Positions 1 to 7,352 of a stretch of 24,429 nucleotides of DNA are shown piece after piece. Both the position numbers and the translations under genes were made by a program. Numbering within the stretch: the stretch's first letter is position 1; each line of letters starts with the position of its first letter. The notes under the pieces were generated by a model. It made no database searches and was not told the origin of the DNA. It worked only from the letters and a program-made list of their open reading frames with translations. The stretch is from CAVEFW01 sp963643505 (GTDB lineage: Bacteria > Actinomycetota > Coriobacteriia > Coriobacteriales > Eggerthellaceae): NCBI GenBank assembly GCA_963643505.1, contig CAVIKF010000019.1:1-24429 (forward strand), written 5' to 3'.

Positions 1-3000
1 CCTCGGTGTACGTGTGGGCCGGGTCGTTGGCGCACGTGTAGGTGCGCACGCCCTCAGCCTCGCAGGTCGGCTCGCTCGTCACGGTGCCCTCGCCCCAGTC
101 ATGCCCCTCTGCGCAAGGATCCTCCTTGGAAGTCAAAAAGTTATAAAGGTACTCGAGTTGGATCTTCTTGTATCTCTCCGCAGCCTGGTCGACCAACTCG
201 ACACACTCACTGGATAAAAGCGCCTTTTGATTATCGGTCAGTCGACTGTAAGCAAACATCACGCTAGCAATCGCATCGGTATCGTTAATCGTTGCCTCAT
301 CGAGCGCGGGCAATGAAGCGACTTTCTCCTCGACAAGAGCCGCCGCCTCTCGATCAGCATCGCTCGTAGAGATATACACAAGCGCTTTGCGCGCCTCACG
401 CAAGCGGGTAAGAGCCTCTGGCGTCACATAGTTTTTTTGCTCTGCGGTCAACGCATCGTAAATCTCTCCGACCTCGTTAATCGTTGTTCTGTTGTCCTCG
501 CTCACTTCTTCGGCGACCGGAACATTGTCTACGATCAGCTCGCTCACCTGCGCACCAATCGCCTCATCCTCATAGCTCGAGCTAGACGCCAAAACGGTTA
601 CGATGTCGTCCGAACTATATTGTTCATGCTCGCCATAAGAATTACCGGCACGAACGAGATACCTATACTCCGTGTTGCCGTCCACATCGGTATCGGTCCA
701 CGTCCCTGGGAATGCCGCGACGTAAATCTCCTCTTGATCCTCCATATCGCCACGCCACTTCGTGATGCGGTAATAGGTAGGCTGCAGATCGGCAGCAGAG
801 GTTGGTGTCATCGTCAGGACGACCGCGCCATCCGCAACGCTCGCCGTCGCCGTGACCGCACCAGGAACGCCCGATGGAGCTTGGTAGGAGTCGGGCATCT
901 TGGCACTCACCACATTGGAGGCCTCTCCCGTTCCCCCGTCATTTGCCCCGCGAACACGGAACTCGAACGTGCAACCGAGATCAGCCGTATCGAGGAACGT
1001 ATACGTGCATCTCGTGGCACCGATCGAAAGAACTACAACTCGCGCACGTTCTCCCCACTCCTGACCGATCGTGGTGTCTCGAGCCTCCAAAAAGAACGTC
1101 GTTGCCTCGCCGGTGTTGGGCAAAGACCATGACAAAACGATGCCCTCGGAAGAAGAGCTCGCCGTAAGCGTCGGCGCCGAGCAAACAACGCCTTTTTCGT
1201 CAACAACGAAATCGAGCTCCTCAGAGACACGCTCGTCTTTAGCCGTCTTTGCAACGACATAGTAGGAATAGATGCGGTCCACTCTCACGCCCTCGTCAAC
1301 ATAGATAAACGTGTTTGCGTCACAAGTGGCAATGGGCTCGGCCAAGGTGTATGCGCTATTGCGGAAAATGACGTAAGAGGTGACAAGGGCATCTTCGGGC
1401 TCAGTCCACGTAAGCTCCGCATAACCTTGGTTCGTTTGGGAGATGGTTAGCTCAGGCACCGCTCCGTAGTTGTACCGATAAGTCGTCGTAGCCTCGCCCT
1501 TATCGTTGACTGCGGTCACGTCAACCTCGTAGATGCCATCTCCGCTTTCCAAAGAGAGGGTGCACTCGTTGTAGGAGGCGCCAAGTTCGTACTCGTTTGT
1601 GTTGCCCGTCGGGTTCGTTGTTTTGATGACATAGTAGGAGACGCCGCCTCCCGTCGAAGCATATTTCCAGGTAAGAGCAAGATAGTCATGGTCGAATTCC
1701 GCTTCACCCAAAACAAGCTCAGCGGACACGACCGGCTCTCCAGGCGCAGCGTCAAACACGACGACCGGAGCTTTGCCCTCGTCATTTGACTCGTACGAGA
1801 TAGGTTCGGAGCAGGCACTTTGACCAGCACCGACAACATAGGAGCACACCGAGAACCGATACGTAATCGGCTCCCCGCTGCTATTCAGACCCCATTTAGG
1901 AACAAAGGTGTAGCGGGTCGTTGCACCGTCAACCTCATCAAACATGCCGATGGCGTTTTCAGTCTCCGGCGTGACTTTCTCGCCGTCACTCCGCTCAACA
2001 AACAGGTGGTAAGCATCAGCGCACGCGACCGCATCCCACTCGAGGACCACCATCCCATCGCTGGTCAGTTGGGAGCGGACCTTCGGCGTATCCGGCCGAT
2101 CGTCTATGACCTCACGATTGTCGAGCTTGTCGTAATAGAAGCCGGCGCTTTGTCCCGCGTAGTTGACTTTGTCGCTGGCGACCACATAGTAGCGATAGGA
2201 ACCGTTGTCCGTCGGCGTATCCTTGAACACAACCTCTTGGGACGTCTCCCCACCTTGGTAGATCGCCTTCACCACGCCGTTACGACACACAAGAACGGTC
2301 TCACCCTCGCGAACACTCACGTTGATGGTCACGGTTCCGTCGTATTCACTTGCGGAACAGGAAGGTTCGGAAGCGTAGAACTTGGTGTCAGAAGATGAGG
2401 GGACGATCAGGGAAAACGTCACCGTTTCGGTACCGACCTCGTCATTGCTGTTCGCCGCAACAAGACGGTACACGTAGTTGGTTCCCACTTCTACCGCCTT
2501 GTCCGTATAGGACCTGGCCACCCCGCCGCTCGTGTTTTCGATACGCCCGATAAGCTCATCGTCGCGATACACCCTGACGTTGCCTTCAAGCACCGTCGTG
2601 GCCTCGATGACCACGCCCGTGGAAGTCGCCTCGACGTCCCAACTCTTGACCGCGTTCTTATCTGAGATGGTACTAGAAGAACATTGTGCGCTCTTCTCGC
2701 TTTCGGTTCCTTGCGTATTTACCGCCGTCACCTCGATGAAATAATTCTGCCATGGGTGGTCAACGGACAAAAGGGTCTTCCAATAATATTGCCCGTCGGC
2801 CTCGTAGAACGCGCTTTGATATACCTGTTTGACAATCACGCCGTTGCAATAGATGTTGAAGTGGTCGATATCGCTGCCCGCGCCCTCTTCCGCATTGATG
2901 CCCCAAGTGATGTCAAGCGTCCGGTCCACCTCTTCCGACGTGGCGACAAGGACGTTTGTGGGCGCTTCGGGCACAACGCTGTTGGATGAGTCGCTCGCCA

Positions 3001-3106
3001 CGGCAGCGGCAAGTTGGACGCATATACCACAGCAAAGAAGAATTACCAAGGCCGCAATGGTGGCAGCAATGCGAGTGAACGAACAAAACGGAGTGATTTT
3101 ATTCAT
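1..3106 (-). CDS. Large exported fibronectin-III-like surface protein, 3' end outside window
   Basis: Read from ATG at 3106 the minus frame stays open for about 1,035 codons to the window edge, so the C-terminus is missing. Residues 1-37 form a signal peptide: a short basic n-region, a hydrophobic stretch around residues 12-36, and an AAAVA-S cleavage site. The rest is a chain of about eight beta-sandwich modules of roughly 90 residues with the fibronectin type III look, with recurring YYVVA/YRYLVRA strands and TWT/EWD motifs. From about residue 850 to 990 an alpha-helical segment rich in Ala, Glu and Leu follows. At about residues 996-1035 starts a module with GHDWGEGTVTSEPTC and TYTCANDPAHTYTE, a repeat known from surface proteins of gut anaerobes. 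Likely role: cell-surface adhesion or matrix contact. No catalytic domain or wall anchor is visible in the part present. An AGAGGG sequence lies about 13 bases before the start. Confidence 0.85.
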   Translation of the reverse strand, partial: MNKITPFCSFTRIAATIAALVILLCCGICVQLAAAVASDSSNSVVPEAPTNVLVATSEEVDRTLDITWGINAEEGAGSDIDHFNIYCNGVIVKQVYQSAFYEADGQYYWKTLLSVDHPWQNYFIEVTAVNTQGTESEKSAQCSSSTISDKNAVKSWDVEATSTGVVIEATTVLEGNVRVYRDDELIGRIENTSGGVARSYTDKAVEVGTNYVYRLVAANSNDEVGTETVTFSLIVPSSSDTKFYASEPSCSASEYDGTVTINVSVREGETVLVCRNGVVKAIYQGGETSQEVVFKDTPTDNGSYRYYVVASDKVNYAGQSAGFYYDKLDNREVIDDRPDTPKVRSQLTSDGMVVLEWDAVACADAYHLFVERSDGEKVTPETENAIGMFDEVDGATTRYTFVPKWGLNSSGEPITYRFSVCSYVVGAGQSACSEPISYESNDEGKAPVVVFDAAPGEPVVSAELVLGEAEFDHDYLALTWKYASTGGGVSYYVIKTTNPTGNTNEYELGASYNECTLSLESGDGIYEVDVTAVNDKGEATTTYRYNYGAVPELTISQTNQGYAELTWTEPEDALVTSYVIFRNSAYTLAEPIATCDANTFIYVDEGVRVDRIYSYYVVAKTAKDERVSEELDFVVDEKGVVCSAPTLTASSSSEGIVLSWSLPNTGEATTFFLEARDTTIGQEWGERARVVVLSIGATRCTYTFLDTADLGCTFEFRVRGANDGGTGEASNVVSAKMPDSYQAPSGVPGAVTATASVADGAVVLTMTPTSAADLQPTYYRITKWRGDMEDQEEIYVAAFPGTWTDTDVDGNTEYRYLVRAGNSYGEHEQYSSDDIVTVLASSSSYEDEAIGAQVSELIVDNVPVAEEVSEDNRTTINEVGEIYDALTAEQKNYVTPEALTRLREARKALVYISTSDADREAAALVEEKVASLPALDEATINDTDAIASVMFAYSRLTDNQKALLSSECVELVDQAAERYKKIQLEYLYNFLTSKEDPCAEGHDWGEGTVTSEPTCEAEGVRTYTCANDPAHTYTE

Positions 3107-3400
3107 TTTCACAACCAATCCCTCTGTGATGACTTGGGAGTACTATATCGCAACCCCCCCGCCCATGGCATATATTTACCCCTTATAAACGCCAAGAAGG
3201 ACAAAAATACGCGATATTTTTCGCAAACGTGCAGTTTAATTTAAAATACCTGAATTGTTTTTTACTTCAATTTTTAGCGCCTCAAGTATCACACGTTTCG
3301 CTCAATCAGCGTGCGCTTCAAAGGAAAGCAAGCCCTCACCGGCCACCCGTCGCCCTAAGCCTCACCGCCCGCCGGTGCCCGCCAGGTCAACTCAAACCCG
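3107..3400. other. Intergenic region upstream of the surface protein gene
   Basis: No gene is seen. It is AT-rich between about 3190 and 3290 and holds the promoter region of the minus-strand surface protein. A TATAGT -10 box (plus-strand ACTATA, 3142-3147) sits about 35 bases before the start codon, with a run of seven C at 3154-3160 just upstream, inside the would-be -35/-10 spacer. No good -35 box is visible. A small stem (CACCG 3363-3367, CGGTG 3373-3377) follows the end of the ABC operon but lacks a T-run, so a terminator is not supported. Confidence 0.4.
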
Positions 3401-4006
3401 TCAAACCAAGTCAACAACACGAGTGGCAAGGCGTTTGAGAAGGGCATCCGAGTGCGTGACAACAACAAGTCCGATATGATGCCGCTCGCAATAGGCCATG
3501 AGAAACTCCCAAATCTGAGCTTGAGTGATGGCATCAAGCATCGTAGTGCTCTCGTCAGCGATGACAAAACGCGGAGACAGGGCCAAAACGCGCGCGATAC
3601 AACAACGCTGAAGCTCGCCACCAGACAGCTCGTGGGGAAATCGCTCCAGCCACGCCGGCTTCACGCCAAGTCCCTCAAGAAGCTCGTCCGAGACCTTGCC
3701 AACCTCCGCAAGAGAATCCCGTATCCGCAGGTAGGGATCGAGCGTCATCTCTGGATGTTGCCAGATGAGCTGCACCGGGTTGGGCAAACCCCCCTGCGCG
3801 GAAAACGGCGCACCATCGAGCAACACACGACCCTCGTCCGGAGCAAGATAACCTGCAAGGATCTGGCACAACGTGCTCTTCCCAAACCCCGACGGAGCGC
3901 GCAGTGCGACACGCTCTCTACTCTCAACCTCAAGCGACACACCCGACAAGATCGGCACACTGTCGACGTAGCAAAACGAGACTCCCTCCGCGCTCAAAAC
4001 TCCCAT
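3401..4006 (-). CDS. ABC importer ATPase 2 (DppF/NikE-type), short
   Basis: This 201-residue ATP-binding subunit belongs to a peptide/nickel-type ABC importer. Visible motifs are Walker A APSGFGKST (residues 37-45, with Ala and Phe where Gly and Ser are usual), Q-loop around residue 83 (WQHPEM), signature LSGGE (127-131), Walker B RFVIADE (146-152) and the H-loop His185. The start is ATG at 4006, one base after the stop of the previous ATPase, with AGAGGGGG as ribosome binding site. A longer reading from 4060 would overlap that gene and is disfavoured. The protein ends at residue 201, right after the H-loop region, so it lacks the C-terminal oligopeptide-transporter extension that most DppF/OppF proteins have. 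It probably pairs with ATPase 1 as a heterodimer beneath the two permeases. Confidence 0.9.
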   Translation of the reverse strand: MGVLSAEGVSFCYVDSVPILSGVSLEVESRERVALRAPSGFGKSTLCQILAGYLAPDEGRVLLDGAPFSAQGGLPNPVQLIWQHPEMTLDPYLRIRDSLAEVGKVSDELLEGLGVKPAWLERFPHELSGGELQRCCIARVLALSPRFVIADESTTMLDAITQAQIWEFLMAYCERHHIGLVVVTHSDALLKRLATRVVDLV

Positions 4007-4007
4007 G

Positions 4008-5099
4008 CTATTCCCCCTCTTCTCCCAAATCGAAGTCGTACCCCACGTTCGCGCCGGCAACCTGACCCACGGTACGCATGGGTCCCCCCTCCTCTCCCAC
4101 GGGGGTCACGGGCGACAACAAGCAGCCGCTACCCATGGTGCGCATGGGTTCCCCCTCCTCTCCCACCGCGAAGTCGTGCTCCGGCAACGCGTGCCACAAC
4201 TGCCGCGAGAAGGGATGGCCCAACATCTCCGGGTTGGCAAAATTCGCAACCGCCGTCTCCTCGACAACCGTGCCGTCCTTGAACACGGCAACACGGTCGG
4301 CCACGCTGAGGGCAAGCTCGATGTCGTGGGTGATGAGCAAAACCCCGCCGCCATGATCGGCAAATTCCCGGAAGTCACCCATCGCTTTGACCGCAAGCTC
4401 CAGGTCAAGACCGGGAGTCGGCTCGTCGGCGATGATGAGCTTCGGATCGGACGCCAACGCAGTGCAAAGCAGTACGCGCCGCGCCATGCCCCCCGACAAC
4501 TCAAAGGGATACATGTCCTCGACCTCGGGCTCCAAACGATAGTGGGCAAACAACGCACGGCGGCGCTCCTTGTCTTTGCCAATTTGGCGACCTACCCGCA
4601 TAAGGGGGTTGAGCGACTTCACGCTTTGTGGCACAAACGCGATCTCACGACCACGATGCGCTTGAAGCGTCTTGGGCGTTTGCAACTCGCCATCGAAATA
4701 CATCGTGCCGCTCACCCATGAGTTCGGCTCGTACAGCCCCATAATCGCATCCGCCAAAAGCGTCTTTCCCGAACCGGACGCGCCCACAATGGCAACAATC
4801 TCGCCCTCGTGGACCGACAGGTTGAGCTCGTCGATGACCTTCATGAACGTGCGCTTCGAGGACCACCCTCTACCTTTCTCATACCTTTCGAACCCGATGG
4901 AGAGATTCTCGATTTGCAACAGGTGGTGCCCGTGAGCATGGCGCGACGCCGCTGCATGGGAGTGGTGGTGATGCACGTCCTCGCCCGCGTGGTCGTGGGG
5001 GTGGCAGCAGGCATCCTCGCCCGCGTGGTCGTGGGGGTGGCAGCAGGCATCCTCGCCCGCAAGGCCCAAGGGGTGCGCCTGTGTTTGTCCGTCTTCCAT
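4008..5099 (-). CDS. ABC importer ATPase 1 (DppD/NikD-type) with His/Cys-rich N-terminus
   Basis: This 363-residue ATPase has Walker A GASGSGKT (106-113), Q-loop VPQSVKSLNP (about 156-165), signature LSGGM (201-205), Walker B LIIADEP (221-227) and H-loop TH (257-258). Before the ATPase domain, residues 9-59 carry 16 His and 4 Cys, built from two copies of AGEDACCHPHDH and then HHHHSH and RHAHGHH. Such stretches bind nickel, zinc or cobalt in proteins such as UreE and HypB, so a metal cargo or metal sensing is inferred. The C-terminal tail (about 312-363) holds GEEGEPMRTMG and GEEGGPMRTVG repeats unlike the family. The start is ATG at 5099, with GGTGAGGAG running right up to it. The upstream permease stops at 5108. 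Confidence 0.9.
   Translation of the reverse strand: MEDGQTQAHPLGLAGEDACCHPHDHAGEDACCHPHDHAGEDVHHHHSHAAASRHAHGHHLLQIENLSIGFERYEKGRGWSSKRTFMKVIDELNLSVHEGEIVAIVGASGSGKTLLADAIMGLYEPNSWVSGTMYFDGELQTPKTLQAHRGREIAFVPQSVKSLNPLMRVGRQIGKDKERRRALFAHYRLEPEVEDMYPFELSGGMARRVLLCTALASDPKLIIADEPTPGLDLELAVKAMGDFREFADHGGGVLLITHDIELALSVADRVAVFKDGTVVEETAVANFANPEMLGHPFSRQLWHALPEHDFAVGEEGEPMRTMGSGCLLSPVTPVGEEGGPMRTVGQVAGANVGYDFDLGEEGE
4979..5060. repeat. 36-bp tandem repeat encoding the His/Cys motif
   Basis: Two identical 36-bp copies (4979-5014 and 5015-5050) are followed by the first 10 bases of a third (5051-5060). Each encodes the 12-residue unit AGEDACCHPHDH in the N-terminus of ATPase 1. Being a multiple of three, gain or loss of copies would change metal ligands without breaking the frame. 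Confidence 0.95.
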
Positions 5100-5107
5100 C
5101 TCCTCAC

Positions 5108-6166
5108 CTACCTTTGAGCCTGGTGGGGGTCAACAAGCCTACGCACGCATTGCCCTGCGGCATCGAATAGCATGATGACGCCAAGAAGTGCCACGCCCGG
5201 AAATACCGCAAGCCACCACATACCGGCCGACAGATAGTTCATCGCCTCGCTCAAGATCACACCGATGGCGGGCATCTCTACAGGAAGACCGAATCCCAAA
5301 AACGTGATGGCGGCCTCGTGAAGGATGGCATGGGGAAACAACAGGATAAGGCCCACAAGGAGTTGGGGAAACACCGCGGGCAAGACGTGTCTGCGCGCAA
5401 TTTCGAGGGAAGTGCGCCCGGCTTGGCGCGCAACGGCAACATATCGGCTTTGCTTGACTTGGAGCACCTCGGCGCGGACCACACGACAAAGACTCGGCCA
5501 GTGCGTGATGGCGACGCCGATGGTGACACCCCAAAACCCTTTGCCCAACGCAAAAGAGATAAGAATCAACAACACGATGTGGGGCACGCTCATCATAAGA
5601 TCTACCAACCATGTCACCACCGTGTCGACCTTGTGCCCGCAAAGGGCGGCAGCACTGCCCAGGACGAGCGCGATGACGGCGGACACACATGCCGCCAAAA
5701 GGCCGATACCGATGCTGGTGGACAAGCCGGAAAGCGTACGTAAGAACATGTCGCGTCCAAGACGATCCGTTCCGAAAAGGTGCTCTAGGGAAGGTGACAA
5801 ATTCTTGGCGGAGAGATCGGACACAGAGGCCTGTGGGAAAAAGGCCGCCCCGGCCAAAGCGATCACCACGAGCACGAAAACACACACGATACTTGCCACC
5901 AAGGTATTACAGCGATTGCCCGTCCGTACCGCCGATGGCGAGTGGAACACGAATGCCCGGTCTGTCTTACCCGCACCGGAAGGCGAGCCCGCGGTCACGC
6001 TTCTACCCGCACCGGAAGGCGAGCCCGCAGGCGCGCTTCTACCCGCACCGGAAGGCGAGCCCGCAGGCGCGCTCTTGACCGTAAGCCCGCTCTCAGCCAC
6101 AGGCGCGCTCTTGACCGTAAGCCCGCTCTCAGCCACAGGCGCCCCCTTGATCTCCGAACTCGTCAC
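5108..6166 (-). CDS. ABC importer permease 2 (DppC/NikC-type) with repeated N-terminal extension
   Basis: This 352-residue inner-membrane permease is of the DppC/OppC/NikC kind. After about 85 residues of extension come a first membrane helix (TLVASIVCVFVLVVIALAG), the family stretch HLFGTDRLGRDMFLRTL, four or five further hydrophobic helices, and the cytoplasmic EAA-like loop AVARQAGRTSLEIARRHVLP that docks on the ATPases. The extension is unusual: residues 9-68 are built of 12-residue units, APVAESGLTVKS twice and APAGSPSGAGRS-like three times. The start is GTG at 6166, overlapping the TGA of permease 1 by four bases (GTGA), with GAGGGG just before it. The overlap implies translational coupling. 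It ends eight bases before ATPase 1. Confidence 0.9.
   Translation of the reverse strand: MTSSEIKGAPVAESGLTVKSAPVAESGLTVKSAPAGSPSGAGRSAPAGSPSGAGRSVTAGSPSGAGKTDRAFVFHSPSAVRTGNRCNTLVASIVCVFVLVVIALAGAAFFPQASVSDLSAKNLSPSLEHLFGTDRLGRDMFLRTLSGLSTSIGIGLLAACVSAVIALVLGSAAALCGHKVDTVVTWLVDLMMSVPHIVLLILISFALGKGFWGVTIGVAITHWPSLCRVVRAEVLQVKQSRYVAVARQAGRTSLEIARRHVLPAVFPQLLVGLILLFPHAILHEAAITFLGFGLPVEMPAIGVILSEAMNYLSAGMWWLAVFPGVALLGVIMLFDAAGQCVRRLVDPHQAQR
5964..6143. repeat. Two families of 36-bp tandem repeats in the permease 2 N-terminus
   Basis: Unit A (begins CTTCTACCCGCACCGG on the plus strand) occurs three times at 5964-5999, 6000-6035 and 6036-6071, the first copy slightly diverged. Unit B (begins CTCTTGACCGTAAGCC) follows twice at 6072-6107 and 6108-6143. 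The two unit types share the GGCGCG end. All are in frame and encode 12 residues each. Confidence 0.95.
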
Positions 6167-7161
6167 AACCCCTCACCTCCTCGCCTGATGCGCGGGTCTA
6201 CGACGCGATACAAGATGTTGGCAACGAGGTTTCCCGCAAACACGATGATTGCGGAGACCAAGGCGATGCCCACCAACAAGGCGGCGTCCCCTCCCGTGCC
6301 TGCTGTAACCGCAGCCTGACCGAGGCCGGGATAGGAAAAGACCTGCTCGACCAAGACGGAGCCGCCGAAGACCTCAGAGACGGATGCGAATTGGAGCGTG
6401 ATGGCAGGAAGCGCCAGATTGCGCAGGCCATGGGTGCGCACCGCTTCCCACACTCCCATACCGCGCGCAGACGCGAAGCGCATATAGTCACTCTCCATCA
6501 CATCGATGGTCTTCTCACGAGTATGGAGCGCAATGTTGGCAACACCCACGATGGACAAGGTAAGGGCGGGCAACACGACATGGTAGAGGGAGTCGAGAAG
6601 GGTAACATCCGCGGCGCTCTTCCCCACCGGGACCGAAAAACCCACAGGAAACCACCCCAACCACACCGCGAAGACCATGAGCACGACAAGACCAAACCAA
6701 AACGTCGGCGTTGAAGCGAGAACAAAGCAATATCCCTTGACAAAACGGTCGAACCCGCTGCCCTGCTTCACGCCTGCAACGACTCCCATACCAAATCCGA
6801 CAAAGCCGCTTACGACCCACGCGACGGTCATGAGCAACAAAGTGTTGAGCGAACGAGTGGCCAACACCTCCCCCACCGGCGCGTTAAAACGCAGCGAGAG
6901 CCCGAAATCCCCTTGGAGGGCTGCGCCAAGCCAATTGAGATAGCGCTCCCAAATCGGCATGTTGGCTCCCCAATAGTTCGCCAACTCCGCCTTCTTCTCG
7001 GCGCTGAGGCTCGCATAGGCCGCCTGGCCGACGTTTGCCTGTACAGGGTCGATCGGGGAGGCGCCCACAAGGAAAAACACGACGACGCTCACGACAAGCA
7101 TGAGCACGACAAACTTGATGAGTTGCTTTCCGATCATCTTAGCCATGTCGCCACAACCCAC
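6163..7161 (-). CDS. ABC importer permease 1 (DppB/NikB-type)
   Basis: This permease of about 330 residues is of the DppB/OppB/NikB kind. It has an N-terminal membrane helix (KFVVLMLVVSVVVFFLVG), the family GDFGLSLRF segment with VGEVL nearby, further helices, and the EAA-like cytoplasmic loop YMRFASARGMGVWEAV followed by RNLALPAITL. It ends with VVDPRIRRG, the usual end of the family. Three starts are possible: GTG at 7161 (AGAGG ten bases before), ATG at 7146 and ATG at 7137. The ATG at 7146 gives the most family-like N-terminus, so the first five residues are uncertain. The gene lies 183 bases after the solute receptor and overlaps permease 2 by four bases. Together with permease 2 it forms the membrane channel. 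Confidence 0.9.
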   Translation of the reverse strand: MGCGDMAKMIGKQLIKFVVLMLVVSVVVFFLVGASPIDPVQANVGQAAYASLSAEKKAELANYWGANMPIWERYLNWLGAALQGDFGLSLRFNAPVGEVLATRSLNTLLLMTVAWVVSGFVGFGMGVVAGVKQGSGFDRFVKGYCFVLASTPTFWFGLVVLMVFAVWLGWFPVGFSVPVGKSAADVTLLDSLYHVVLPALTLSIVGVANIALHTREKTIDVMESDYMRFASARGMGVWEAVRTHGLRNLALPAITLQFASVSEVFGGSVLVEQVFSYPGLGQAAVTAGTGGDAALLVGIALVSAIIVFAGNLVANILYRVVDPRIRRGGEGL

Positions 7162-7221
7162 GGCTCCACAACCTCTCTCCGATCATCTCAGCCACGGCGC
7201 CACAACCCACGGCTCCACAAC
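7132..7221. repeat. Direct duplication of the permease 1 start region
   Basis: A segment of 49 bases (7132-7180) containing the permease 1 translation start is repeated directly next to it for about 41 bases (7181-7221) with three mismatches. Both copies begin GATCATCT and contain CCACAACCCACGGCTCCAC. The outer copy adds a second start-like region upstream of the gene. Confidence 0.9.
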
Positions 7222-7244
7222 AAGACATCGCAGACAAACCCGCC

Positions 7245-7352
7245 CCTCAAAGACAGCTCCCGCACAGACAACCCCTCTCCGGCCACTACCAACGCCCGCG
7301 CCCCCGCTTGCGCCCGCCCCTCAAAGACAACCCCTCTCCGGCCACTACCAAC
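7245..7352. repeat. Duplication of the solute-receptor 3' end in the intergenic spacer
   Basis: The sequence CAACCCCTCTCCGGCCACTA followed by CCAAC, spanning the receptor stop codon region at about 7328-7352, recurs at about 7269-7293. Each copy is preceded by CGCCCCTCAAAGACA (near 7241 and 7315). The 183-base spacer between the receptor and permease 1 is thus made largely of duplicated ends of its two flanking genes. No hairpin terminator is visible there. Confidence 0.85.

Noticed and set aside
437..2398. Plus-strand reading frames at 437-1132, 1820-2398 and nearby
   Set aside because: They lie opposite the continuous minus-strand surface protein, have no family-like features and no ribosome binding sites.
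3355..3400. Terminator after the ABC operon
   Set aside because: The CACCG/CGGTG stem is short and has no T-run on the minus strand.
3452..4721. Plus-strand frames of 238-276 residues opposite the two ATPases
   Set aside because: The minus strand has clear Walker and signature motifs; the plus frames are Arg/Pro-rich shadows.
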